A stretch of 64,000 nt of DNA from the NCBI RefSeq assembly GCF_001570585.1, contig NZ_BBXF01000003.1, positions 841,353 to 905,352 on the forward strand, read 5' to 3'. Position numbers and translations under genes: made by a program. This document shows positions 7,447 to 14,869 of this stretch, piece after piece (position 1 is the stretch's first letter; each line of letters opens with the position of its first letter). Under the pieces are notes generated by a model, which ran no database searches, had not been told where the DNA came from, and saw nothing but the letters and a program-made list of their open reading frames with translations. This DNA is from Herbidospora daliensis. Its GTDB lineage: Bacteria; Actinomycetota; Actinomycetes; Streptosporangiales; Streptosporangiaceae.

Positions 7447-8598
7447 ATGCGGCTCCGGCATTCCGACGGGTCGACGGTGCACGTCGCCTACTGCACCAAC
7501 GTCCACCCGGCCGAAAGCCTGGAGGGTGTCCTGGGCCAGCTCGCCCGCTTCGGCGAGCCGGTCAGGGAGGCCCTCGGGGTCGACCGCCTGGGCCTCGGCC
7601 TGTGGCTGGCGCGCGACGTCGCGACCGCCCTGGTCGAGGACCCCGTCCAGGTGGTGCGGCTGCGCCGCGAGCTGGCCGCCCGCGGCCTGGAGGTGGTGAC
7701 GCTGAACGCGTTCCCCTACCGGGGTTTCCACGACCCGGTGGTGAAGCGCAAGGTGTACGTCCCCGACTGGACCACCCACGACCGGCTGCGCTACACGCTC
7801 GACTGCGCCTCGGTGCTGGCCGGGCTGCTGCCCGACGACGCCGCGCGCGGCAGCGTCTCGACGCTGCCGCTGGCCTGGCGGACCGACTGGAACCCGTCCA
7901 GGGCCGCCGAGGCGCGGGCCCGGCTGGGCGAGCTGGCCGAAGGACTGTCCAAGCTGGCCGCCTCCAGCGGCCGGACGGTCCGGGTCGCCCTTGAACCCGA
8001 GCCCGGCTGCGTCGTCGAGACGATCGAGCAGGCGTGCGCCGAGTTCGCCGACCTCGACCACGACTGGCTCGGCGTCTGCCTGGACGTCTGCCACCTGGCC
8101 GTGCAGTTCGAGGACCCGGCCGGGTCGCTGGCCGCCCTGGACGCCGCGGGGCTGCCCGTGGTGAAGACCCAGGCGTCGTGCGCCCTCCACGTCGAGGACC
8201 CCGCCTCCGCCAAGGCGGAGCTGGCGGCCTTCCACGAGGAGCGGTTCCTGCACCAGACGCGGGAGCGCGGCGGCGGGTCGTGCGACGACCTCGACGAGGC
8301 GCTCGCCGGCCTGCCCGGGGACGACGCGTGGCGGGTGCACTTCCACCTGCCCCTCCACGCCGACCCCGAGCCGCCGCTGTCGAGCACGAGCGGCGTGCTG
8401 AACAGCACGCTGGAGGCTCTCTTCGGCGGCCCCTCGGCGGTGACCGACCACGTCGAGGTGGAGACCTACACCTGGCAGGTCCTCCCCGAGGACCGCCGCC
8501 CGCAGGGAGATACGGGCCTGGTGGCGGGCCTCGCCGCCGAGCTCGCCTGGACGCGCGACCGCCTGGTCGCGCTCGGACTGGAGGACCTGTCCCGATGA
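7447..8598 (+). CDS. eboE: EboE-type TIM-barrel protein (metabolite traffic protein)
   Basis: This 383-residue protein has a xylose-isomerase/AP-endonuclease-2-like TIM barrel. YCTNVHPAESLEGVLGQL lies near the N-terminus (residues 12-29), TLNAFPYRGFH around residue 85, LEPEPGCVVET around 183, GVCLDVCHLAVQFED around 210, then HFHLPLH. The NVHP start and the E/D/H ligands are typical of EboE. It ends by overlapping the next ATG by four bases. Family members occur only in ebo-type clusters and have no established reaction. A UbiA prenyltransferase (EboC), a dehydroquinate-synthase-like EboD and a phosphodiesterase EboF are not present beside it. Confidence 0.8.
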   Translation: MRLRHSDGSTVHVAYCTNVHPAESLEGVLGQLARFGEPVREALGVDRLGLGLWLARDVATALVEDPVQVVRLRRELAARGLEVVTLNAFPYRGFHDPVVKRKVYVPDWTTHDRLRYTLDCASVLAGLLPDDAARGSVSTLPLAWRTDWNPSRAAEARARLGELAEGLSKLAASSGRTVRVALEPEPGCVVETIEQACAEFADLDHDWLGVCLDVCHLAVQFEDPAGSLAALDAAGLPVVKTQASCALHVEDPASAKAELAAFHEERFLHQTRERGGGSCDDLDEALAGLPGDDAWRVHFHLPLHADPEPPLSSTSGVLNSTLEALFGGPSAVTDHVEVETYTWQVLPEDRRPQGDTGLVAGLAAELAWTRDRLVALGLEDLSR

Positions 8599-9389
8599 CG
8601 AGACTGCTGGCCCGGTTGCTGATCGCGGTGCTCTGCCTGGGCACGACGACGGTCCTCCTGGAGGGCCCGGCGTTCGCCCACGGCCAGCTCGTCGAGTCGA
8701 CCCCGGAGAAGGGCGGCACCCTCGCCGAGGCGCGCCAGACCCTCACGATGTGGTTCACCGAGGCGCCGCCGCGCAACGCCCACTTCACCGTGACCGCCCC
8801 CGGCGGCGAGCGCGTCGAGCGTCAGTGGCTCGTCGGGGCGACCAAACGCCTCGACGAGCCGGTCACGGAGCTGTTCCTGATCGACGGCAAGTGGGAGCCG
8901 CGCCTCTACCACGAGGGCTACTCGGTCGAGCTGCCCGTGGCCTACTGGCCCAAGGTCGGCGAGTACACGGTCGAGTACCTGTCGATCGCCAGCGACGGCG
9001 AGGAGGTCAAGGGCAAGCTCGAGTTCACCTACGCGGGCAAGCCGACCAAGGCGCCCGGCGACTGGACCGAGCCGACCGCCGGCCCCGACCCCGGCCTGCT
9101 GGCCGCGATCGAGGCGGCGCACTCGCAGAAGGACCAGCAGCCGGTGACGCTGCCGACCACCGACACCCAGACCGTGACGACGGCCGCGCCCACCGTGGCC
9201 CCGTCGCCGGTGGCCGCGCCCGACACGGGCGACGACAGCCCGCTGGTCTGGCTGATCCCGGTCGTGCTGGGCGCGGGCGTGATCGTCCTGCTGGCGCGGG
9301 CGATGCGGCGTCCACCCGCGAAGAAGACCAGCAGGTCGGGGAACCCCGCGAAGAACAACCGGCCCAAGGCCGGCGCGAAGAAACGTTGA
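8595..9389 (+). CDS. CopC-domain copper-binding protein with C-terminal membrane anchor
   Basis: The 264-residue protein has a signal peptide ending GPAFA, so the mature protein begins with His29 (HGQLVESTPEKGG). A free N-terminal His is the copper(II) ligand of CopC proteins, and the following beta-sandwich pattern ('LTMWFTEAPP', 'YWPKVGEYTVEYLSIASDG') agrees. A long Thr/Pro-rich linker (TLPTTDTQTVTTAAPTVAPS) leads to one membrane helix (WLIPVVLGAGVIVLLARAM) and a basic tail, an anchored periplasm-side topology. Later CopC His/Asp ligands are less clear, so the copper affinity is uncertain. The four-base overlap with eboE puts it in the same operon. No CopD domain is present. Confidence 0.78.
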   Translation: MTRLLARLLIAVLCLGTTTVLLEGPAFAHGQLVESTPEKGGTLAEARQTLTMWFTEAPPRNAHFTVTAPGGERVERQWLVGATKRLDEPVTELFLIDGKWEPRLYHEGYSVELPVAYWPKVGEYTVEYLSIASDGEEVKGKLEFTYAGKPTKAPGDWTEPTAGPDPGLLAAIEAAHSQKDQQPVTLPTTDTQTVTTAAPTVAPSPVAAPDTGDDSPLVWLIPVVLGAGVIVLLARAMRRPPAKKTSRSGNPAKNNRPKAGAKKR

Positions 9390-9400
9390 CTGGAGAACCG

Positions 9401-9745
9401 ATGAGACACCTCGCCGCGCTGCTCGTGGCGGTCATGGCCCTCACGGGTTGTGCCACCGGGGGCCCGGCCGCCGCGGTGGGCCCGATCAAGGAGATCACGA
9501 TCACGATCTCCGGCAAGAAGGTCACCCCGCCGCCCGGCCGGATCGAGGTCCGGCTCAACCAGGGCGTCAAGCTCACCGTGACCAGCGACGTCGCCGACGA
9601 GGCCCACGTCCACGGCTACGACAAGGCCGCGACGCTGCTGCCGAACCACCCCTCGGTCATCTCGTTCCTGGCCGACGAGACCGGGCTGTTCGAGGTGGAG
9701 ACGCACGACCAGGGCCTCCAGCTCTTCCAGCTCGTGGTGAGCTGA
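9401..9745 (+). CDS. Cupredoxin-like lipoprotein
   Basis: The 114-residue lipoprotein has the lipobox LTGC (Cys17). Its single beta-barrel domain begins EITITISGKKVTPPPGRIEV and resembles the EfeO/cupredoxin_1 fold, with a His pair in DEAHVHGYD and another His in FEVETHDQGLQLFQLVV. This is the pattern of small extracellular proteins that sit beside CopC-like and 'LAHG' membrane proteins in actinomycetes. Metal binding (copper or iron) is plausible but the usual Cys ligand of blue-copper proteins is absent. TGGAG precedes the ATG by 5 bases, and the stop overlaps the next start (TGATG). Confidence 0.7.
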   Translation: MRHLAALLVAVMALTGCATGGPAAAVGPIKEITITISGKKVTPPPGRIEVRLNQGVKLTVTSDVADEAHVHGYDKAATLLPNHPSVISFLADETGLFEVETHDQGLQLFQLVVS

Positions 9746-11028
9746 TGCTGCTGGCCCACGGGGTCGGCGGCCGGCAGGACCTGCCCATCCCGTTCTCCGC
9801 CGCGCTGATCGGCGCGATCGTCTGCCTCGTGGTGTCGTTCGCCGCGCTGGGGTTCCTGTGGCGGGAGCCCCGGCTCGGCCTCGGGCTCGGCGACGCCCGC
9901 CCGCTGCCGAGGTTCCTGCAGTGGCGGGCGCCCGAGTGGGTGTGGCGGGCGGTCGGGCTGGTCGCGACGGCGTACTTCCTGATCGGCTTCTTCGGTCCCG
10001 ACGACGCCGACAACCCGGTGGCCGGGGTGGTCTACGTCCTGTTCTGGGTCGGGCTGGTGCCGCTGTCGCTGGTCTTCGGCGGCGTGTGGCGGCTGTTCAA
10101 CCCGCTGCGCACGGTCGTCCTGCTGATCCGGGGCGACCGGGCGCCGCGCCCGCTGCCCGAGCGGCTCGGCTACTGGCCGGCCGCCGCCGGGTTGTTCGCC
10201 TTCGTCTGGCTGGAGCTGGTCGCCCCCGGGCGCGTCACCCTGCCGGTCATCGGCGGGTGGCTTGCCCTGTACGCCCTCGCGATGCTCGCCGGCGGCCTCG
10301 TCTACGGCGTGCGGTGGTTCGACAAGGGCGACGCCTTCGAGGTCTACAGCGACCTGGCCGGGCGGCTCTCCCCGGTCGCCCGCCGCGACGACGGCGTGCT
10401 GGTCTGGCGCAACCCGCTCGACGGCATGACCACCCTGCGGCCCGCGCCGGGCCTGGTCGTGCTGGTCATCGTGCTGCTGGGCTCGACCATGTACGACAGC
10501 GTCTCCAACGCGCCGGTCTGGGTCAGGTTCGTCCAGGAGAACAGCCTGCCCTCACCCGTGCTGGGCACGGCCGGGCTGGTGTCGGTGATCCTGCTCGTCC
10601 TGGGCGCCTACCTGCTGGCCACCCGGCTGGCGGGTCGGCGCGGCATGGGGGAGCAGGGCCGGACCGCGGGCGAGATCGCCCACTCGATCGTGCCGATCGC
10701 GATCGGCTACGTCGTGGCCCACTACTTCACCCTGTTCCTGTACGAGGGCCAGCGCACCCTCGCCCTGCTGTCGGACCCCCTGATGACGGGCGCCAACTGG
10801 CTCGGGACGGCGGACTGGACGGTCCAGTCGGCGTTCCTGACCCCCGCCGCCGTGGCCATGCTCCAGGTGACCCTGATCGTCATCGGCCACGTCCTGGGCA
10901 CGGCCCTGGCCCACGACCGGGCGCTGGTGCTGTTCCCCAGGCGCACGGCCGTGGCCGGCCAGGTGCCCCTGCTGGTGCTGATGGTCGTCTACACCGTCAC
11001 GGGGCTGATGCTGCTGTTCGCCGCCTAG
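9745..11028 (+). CDS. Polytopic membrane protein linked to copper/ebo genes
   Basis: The 427-residue protein has roughly ten or more membrane helices, for example PFSAALIGAIVCLVVSFAAL, VAGVVYVLFWVGLVPLSL, LVVLVIVLLGS and VPLLVLMVVYTVTGLMLL. The N-terminus LLAHGVGGRQDLPIPF is characteristic of a family that genome databases often label 'fenitrothion hydrolase', a label with little experimental value for this branch. A HYFTLFLYEGQ segment lies in a membrane loop. It shares an operon with the CopC-like and cupredoxin-like genes, which suggests an envelope metal-handling or assembly complex. It ends six bases from a convergent gene, and no terminator hairpin is obvious between them. Confidence 0.7.
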   Translation: MLLAHGVGGRQDLPIPFSAALIGAIVCLVVSFAALGFLWREPRLGLGLGDARPLPRFLQWRAPEWVWRAVGLVATAYFLIGFFGPDDADNPVAGVVYVLFWVGLVPLSLVFGGVWRLFNPLRTVVLLIRGDRAPRPLPERLGYWPAAAGLFAFVWLELVAPGRVTLPVIGGWLALYALAMLAGGLVYGVRWFDKGDAFEVYSDLAGRLSPVARRDDGVLVWRNPLDGMTTLRPAPGLVVLVIVLLGSTMYDSVSNAPVWVRFVQENSLPSPVLGTAGLVSVILLVLGAYLLATRLAGRRGMGEQGRTAGEIAHSIVPIAIGYVVAHYFTLFLYEGQRTLALLSDPLMTGANWLGTADWTVQSAFLTPAAVAMLQVTLIVIGHVLGTALAHDRALVLFPRRTAVAGQVPLLVLMVVYTVTGLMLLFAA

Positions 11029-11034
11029 GGTCCG

Positions 11035-11769
11035 TCAGGAGAACTTCGTCTTCGGCCGGGGCTCCAGCTCGCCGTCGACGTAGATGTCGACCTTCTCGTT
11101 GTAGAAGGCGACCAGGCCGGCGACCTTCTGGCTCTCGGGCAGCGGCGTCCGGTACGACCAGGCGAGGTCCTTGCCCCCGTTGACCGACCAGTACTCGGCC
11201 GACCCCTTGTAGGGGCAGTGCGTGACGGTGTCGGTGGCCTCCAGGAGGTCGAACCGCACGTCGGTCTTGGGCAGGTAGTACCGCGCCGGCAGCCCGGTCT
11301 CGAAGAGGATGCGCCCGTTCCGGGAGTCGGCGACGGTCTGCCCGCCGACCTCGACCCGGATGTGCCGCGACGAGGGCAGGATGTCCACCCGCGTGTACGG
11401 GTCGCGGGGGTGGACGAAGACCTCCTCGTCCTCCTCGAACCAGGCGTCCATGGCGTCCCACTCGAAGCGGACGTGGTCGCGGATCTCCTCGATCGGCGAG
11501 TCGGCGTAGACGAGCGCCGGGGCCTCCCTGCCGCCGGACGTCACCGTGTAGAGGGTGGCGTCGCCGCGCGAGGGCGAGTGCGGCCCCGCGCCCGCCTCCT
11601 TGAGCACGCCGGGCACGACGTCCTTGATCGGGATGTAGTACGTCGGATAGTAGGGCGCCTCCCAGACCATCAGCGCCGCGGTGGTGTCGGCCACCGGCTG
11701 GCCTCCGAGATAAACGCGCAGACGTTTGGCCGTCGGCTCCAGCCTGACTCGGCCTCTGGTTGTCGTCAT
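11035..11769 (-). CDS. Tandem DUF427 protein
   Basis: The 244-residue protein consists of two DUF427 domains. The first (about 5-120) has RVYLGGQPVADTTAALMVWEA and YYPTYYIPIKDV; the second (about 125-240) has IRVEVGGQTVADSRNGRIL and PARYYLPKTDV followed by the diagnostic THCPYKGSAEYWSV. DUF427 proteins are small beta-rich cytoplasmic proteins of unknown function, common in actinomycetes. The first repeat has lost the CPYKG motif, so only the second resembles an active or binding site. It is read convergently to the membrane protein gene and divergently from the esterase gene. Confidence 0.85.
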   Translation of the reverse strand: MTTTRGRVRLEPTAKRLRVYLGGQPVADTTAALMVWEAPYYPTYYIPIKDVVPGVLKEAGAGPHSPSRGDATLYTVTSGGREAPALVYADSPIEEIRDHVRFEWDAMDAWFEEDEEVFVHPRDPYTRVDILPSSRHIRVEVGGQTVADSRNGRILFETGLPARYYLPKTDVRFDLLEATDTVTHCPYKGSAEYWSVNGGKDLAWSYRTPLPESQKVAGLVAFYNEKVDIYVDGELEPRPKTKFS

Positions 11770-11901
11770 ACCGGCGGAAACCGTGCCGGAGGGGGCGGTA
11801 TTCCGGGGCCGCGCGGCCCGAAATCTTCATCTTTTCAGCGGGCCGGAACGGCCGTCGGCGCAGGCAGGCGGTCCGGATCACGAACACGGCGCGCCGGGCT
11901 C

Positions 11902-11930
11902 TTGACGATCGAGGTTTCCGGCGTGTTTGC
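11902..11930 (+). promoter_or_regulatory. Candidate promoter for the SGNH esterase gene
   Basis: TTGACG at 11902-11907 is a good -35 box. The best -10 candidate about 17 bases on (TGTTTG/GTTTGC, 11924-11930) is weak. Its position just upstream of the palindromic operator fits repressor control. Confidence 0.3.
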
Positions 11931-11945
11931 TTCGATCGCTCAGCT

Positions 11946-11969
11946 CACAATGTTAGCGCTCACATTGTG
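11946..11969 (+). promoter_or_regulatory. LacI-family operator palindrome
   Basis: A 24-bp nearly perfect palindrome has arms CACAATGT and ACATTGTG around a TAGCGCTC core; only one base pair is mismatched. The core TGTTAGCGCTCACA has the central CG step typical of LacI-family operators for sugar catabolism in actinomycetes. It lies 28 bases before the esterase start, where bound repressor would block transcription. No LacI-type gene is in the window. Confidence 0.65.
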
Positions 11970-11997
11970 AACCCCCGGCTCCCGCGAGAGGTTGATC

Positions 11998-13137
11998 ATG
12001 TCTACTGGGAAACGATTACTCACCATGGCGCTCGGGGCCGTCACCGTGCTCGCCCTTCTCGTGGGCATCCGGACGACGGCCGCCCAGGCGGAGTCCAACG
12101 GCGGGGTGCGCGTCATGCCCCTCGGCGACTCCATCACCGAGGGCACCCAGGTGCCCGGCGGCTACCGCATCGGGTTGTGGCAGCGGCTGGCATCGGCCCG
12201 CTACACCGTCGACTTCGTCGGCTCCCAGTTCAACGGGCCGGGCTCGCTCGGCGACCACGACCACCAGGGACACCCCGGCTGGCGCATCGACCAGATCGAC
12301 GCCAACATCGCCGGCTGGCTGCGCACCCAGAACCCGCGCACCGTGCTGCTCCACATCGGCACCAACGACATCCTGCAGAACTACAACGTGTCCTCCGCGC
12401 CCTCGCGGCTCTCCACGCTGGTCGACCGGATCACCGCGACGGTCCCCAACGCCGATGTGTTCGTCGCCACCATCATCCCGCTGTCGAACTCGGGTCAGAA
12501 CGCCGCGGTCCGCACGTTCAACGCCACCATCCCGGACATGGTCTGGAGCAAGGTCTCCGCGGGCAAGCGGGTGCACCTGGTCGACATGTACAGCAAGCTG
12601 ACCACGTCCGACCTGATCGACGGCATCCACCCGACGGCGGGCGGCTACGACAAGATGGCCGCCGCCTGGTACGCGGCCCTCCAGTCGGTCCCCGGCACCA
12701 TCGGCACTCCGGGCGTCGGCCCGAGCCCGACCCCCTCCCCGTCCCCGTCGGGGACGAGCGCCATCCGCGGCGCCGCCTCCGGCCGGTGCGTCGACGTGAC
12801 GGGCGTCTCCCAGGCCAACGGCGCCCGCGCGCAGATCTGGGACTGCAACGGCCAGTCGAACCAGCAGTGGACCGCCACCTCCTCGGGCGAGCTGCGCGTC
12901 TACGGCACCAAGTGCCTGGACGTCAACGGCGCCTCCACCGCCGACGGCGCCCAGGTGATCATCTGGGACTGCAACGGCCAGAACAACCAGAAGTGGCGCT
13001 TCAACTCCGACGGCAGCATCACCGCCGTCGGCGCCGGCAAGTGCCTCGACGCCCCCAACAACTCGACGGCCAACGGTGTGAAGCTGCAGACCTGGTCGTG
13101 CAACGGCGCCGCCAACCAGCGCTGGAGCCGCTCCTGA
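11998..13137 (+). CDS. Secreted SGNH esterase with ricin-type (CBM13) lectin domain
   Basis: The 379-residue protein has a signal peptide (KRLLTMALGAVTVLALLVG, cleavage near AAQA). The SGNH domain has block I MPLGDSITEG (Ser45 nucleophile), the Gly region, block III HIGTNDI (about residue 120) and block V DGIHP (Asp208/His211). The composition matches CE3-type acetylxylan esterases. A Pro/Ser linker (GPSPTPSPSPSG) leads to a C-terminal ricin B lectin domain with repeated IWDCNGQSNQQW-type units (about 255-379). It probably deacetylates xylan-type plant polysaccharide outside the cell, with the lectin binding sugar. ATG 11998 is chosen over TTG 11992 because GAGAGG lies seven bases upstream of it. 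Confidence 0.88.
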   Translation: MSTGKRLLTMALGAVTVLALLVGIRTTAAQAESNGGVRVMPLGDSITEGTQVPGGYRIGLWQRLASARYTVDFVGSQFNGPGSLGDHDHQGHPGWRIDQIDANIAGWLRTQNPRTVLLHIGTNDILQNYNVSSAPSRLSTLVDRITATVPNADVFVATIIPLSNSGQNAAVRTFNATIPDMVWSKVSAGKRVHLVDMYSKLTTSDLIDGIHPTAGGYDKMAAAWYAALQSVPGTIGTPGVGPSPTPSPSPSGTSAIRGAASGRCVDVTGVSQANGARAQIWDCNGQSNQQWTATSSGELRVYGTKCLDVNGASTADGAQVIIWDCNGQNNQKWRFNSDGSITAVGAGKCLDAPNNSTANGVKLQTWSCNGAANQRWSRS

Positions 13138-13141
13138 CGGT

Positions 13142-13774
13142 TCAGCGGCGGCACCGCACCTCCGTGCGGGTGGTCGTGGCGGTGCCGTCGACGAGGCGGT
13201 GGACGTAACAGGCCCCGGCGGGCGGCTCCCGTCCGGCCACCACGATCGCGAGCCCCTCCTTCGTGAGACGGTCGAGGGGCTCGTGATCGGCGGGCGCGTC
13301 GAGGAGCAGGATCTGCGGGTTGGCCATCAGGGCCCGCCCCACGGCGGCGGCCTGGTGTTCGGTGAGGGAAAGCGCCGCGGCGTGCGCGCGGCGCTTTTCC
13401 CGCAGGTACGGATAGAGCTCGTAGACCCGGCTGAGGGTCCAGGGGCCGGGGGCTCCCCAGCGCGCGCCGACCAGGAGGTTCTCCTCCACGGTGAGCGACG
13501 TGAACAAACGATGATTCTGCGGCATCAGACACAGACCACGGGCTTTCCGCCATTCAGGACGTTCCCGGGTGATGTCGGTGTCGTTGAAACGAATCGTCCC
13601 GTTCGTGGCGGGGTGCAGGCCGACGACAGTGCGCAGCAGCGTCGTCTTGCCCGAGCCGGGGCCGCCCACGATCGCGTGGTGTTCTCCCTGCTCAACCCGT
13701 ATCGTGACGGCGCGGATCGCGCACGCGGTGCCATATCCGGCGGACAGTGCGGTGACTTCCAGTACGGCCTTCAT
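13142..13774 (-). CDS. LivF-like ABC ATPase with degenerate catalytic motifs
   Basis: The 210-residue nucleotide-binding protein has an intact Walker A (GGPGSGKT, residues 37-44) and Q-loop (LMPQNHRLF). It resembles LivF-type branched-chain amino-acid transporter ATPases in length and in LFTSLTVEENLLVG. Two key motifs are damaged. The ABC signature is LSLTEHQ (135-141) instead of LSGGxQ, and Walker B is LLLDAP (156-161), lacking the catalytic Glu. The end is short and rich in Thr/Arg. It should bind ATP but hydrolyse it poorly or not at all. No permease or binding-protein gene is adjacent; the AraC regulator gene is divergent. It may be a decaying orphan or a regulatory ATP sensor. Confidence 0.75.
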   Translation of the reverse strand: MKAVLEVTALSAGYGTACAIRAVTIRVEQGEHHAIVGGPGSGKTTLLRTVVGLHPATNGTIRFNDTDITRERPEWRKARGLCLMPQNHRLFTSLTVEENLLVGARWGAPGPWTLSRVYELYPYLREKRRAHAAALSLTEHQAAAVGRALMANPQILLLDAPADHEPLDRLTKEGLAIVVAGREPPAGACYVHRLVDGTATTTRTEVRCRR

Positions 13775-13867
13775 TTGCGGTCAATTGTGAGAATTGCGGC
13801 GCGCTTTCGTCTTGTACCTAACGGCACACGACTTGACGCAGAGCGCACCGGGTCCCAATCTGCACAC

Positions 13868-14869
13868 ATGCTCTATATCGCTCACACTGCGGGCGTGCCC
13901 GTCGAGGAGCGTCAGGATTTCTGGCAAGATGTCGTTTCTTCGGCGTTTGTACCGCTTGAAGCAGTTTTTTCGGAAGACTGTTTTGAAGGAAAACTCCGGT
14001 CCACCTCGCTGGGCCCGATCGACGTGATCGACGTCGGCGCGACCGCCCACCAGGCCCGCCGCACCCCGAGGCTCGTGACGGCCGCGCCGTCCGACAACCT
14101 GAAGCTCGGCCTGATCGTGAGGGGCCGCGGCCGGCTGGAGCAGGGCGGCCGGCAGGCCGTCGTCGAGACCGGCGAGATGGCCGTGTACGACACCGACCGC
14201 CCCTACTGGCTCGACTTCGACGTGCCGACCCGCATGGTCGTGCTGCTGTTCCCGCGCGCCATGCTCGGCCTGCCGCACGACCGGGTCGACGAGGTGACCG
14301 GCAGGTCGATCCCCGGCTCCGCCGGCCTCGGCACCCTCGTCGCGCCGTTCCTGCTCCGCCTCGCGGGCCACCTCGACGACGTCGAGGTGCGCGACGCCAC
14401 CCGGCTGGCCGGCAACGTCGTCGACCTGGTCGCGACCATGCTCGCCGACCGGCTCGACCTGCCCCCGGCCGACCCCGACGCCGCGCGGCGGGCGATGCTG
14501 CTGCGCATCACGTCGTACATAGAAGCGCACCTGGGCGAGCCCGGCCTCGACCCGGCGCAGATCGCGGCCGCCCACTACATCTCCACCCGCTACCTGCACA
14601 AACTGTTCAGCGCCGAGAGCACGACGGTGGCCGCCTGGATCCGCACCCGCCGCCTGGAACGCTGCGTCCGCGACCTGCGCGACCCGCTCCAGGCGGCCCG
14701 CCCGGTCAGCGCGATCGGCGCGCAGTGGGGCTTCGCGGACGCCTCGCACTTCAGCCGCCTGTTCAAGGCCGCCTACGGCCTCTCACCCCGCGACTACCGC
14801 TGTGCGGTGGGCGAGGACGGAGTCGCGGATCTCACCCGCCCTGATCGCCGTGGTCGACAGCAGGGTTGA
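13868..14869 (+). CDS. AraC-family transcriptional regulator
   Basis: The 333-residue protein has an N-terminal AraC-binding-like domain (about 1-180, including FWQDVVSSAFVPLEA and GEMAVYDTDRPYWLDF). The C-terminal AraC/XylS DNA-binding domain (about 225-320) contains AAHYISTRYLHKLF, the first helix-turn-helix, and IGAQWGFADASHFSRLFKAAYGLSPRDYR, the second. It is divergent from the ABC ATPase gene and its last 87 bases overlap the 3' end of the ornithine monooxygenase gene on the other strand. AraC regulators next to siderophore genes often respond to the ferric siderophore, so control of this locus is a reasonable inference. Confidence 0.85.
   Translation: MLYIAHTAGVPVEERQDFWQDVVSSAFVPLEAVFSEDCFEGKLRSTSLGPIDVIDVGATAHQARRTPRLVTAAPSDNLKLGLIVRGRGRLEQGGRQAVVETGEMAVYDTDRPYWLDFDVPTRMVVLLFPRAMLGLPHDRVDEVTGRSIPGSAGLGTLVAPFLLRLAGHLDDVEVRDATRLAGNVVDLVATMLADRLDLPPADPDAARRAMLLRITSYIEAHLGEPGLDPAQIAAAHYISTRYLHKLFSAESTTVAAWIRTRRLERCVRDLRDPLQAARPVSAIGAQWGFADASHFSRLFKAAYGLSPRDYRCAVGEDGVADLTRPDRRGRQQG

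Noticed and set aside
13199-13867. Plus-strand open frame extending the AraC gene far upstream
   Set aside because: It is antisense to the ABC ATPase gene and has no domain; the AraC protein starts naturally at ATG 13868.
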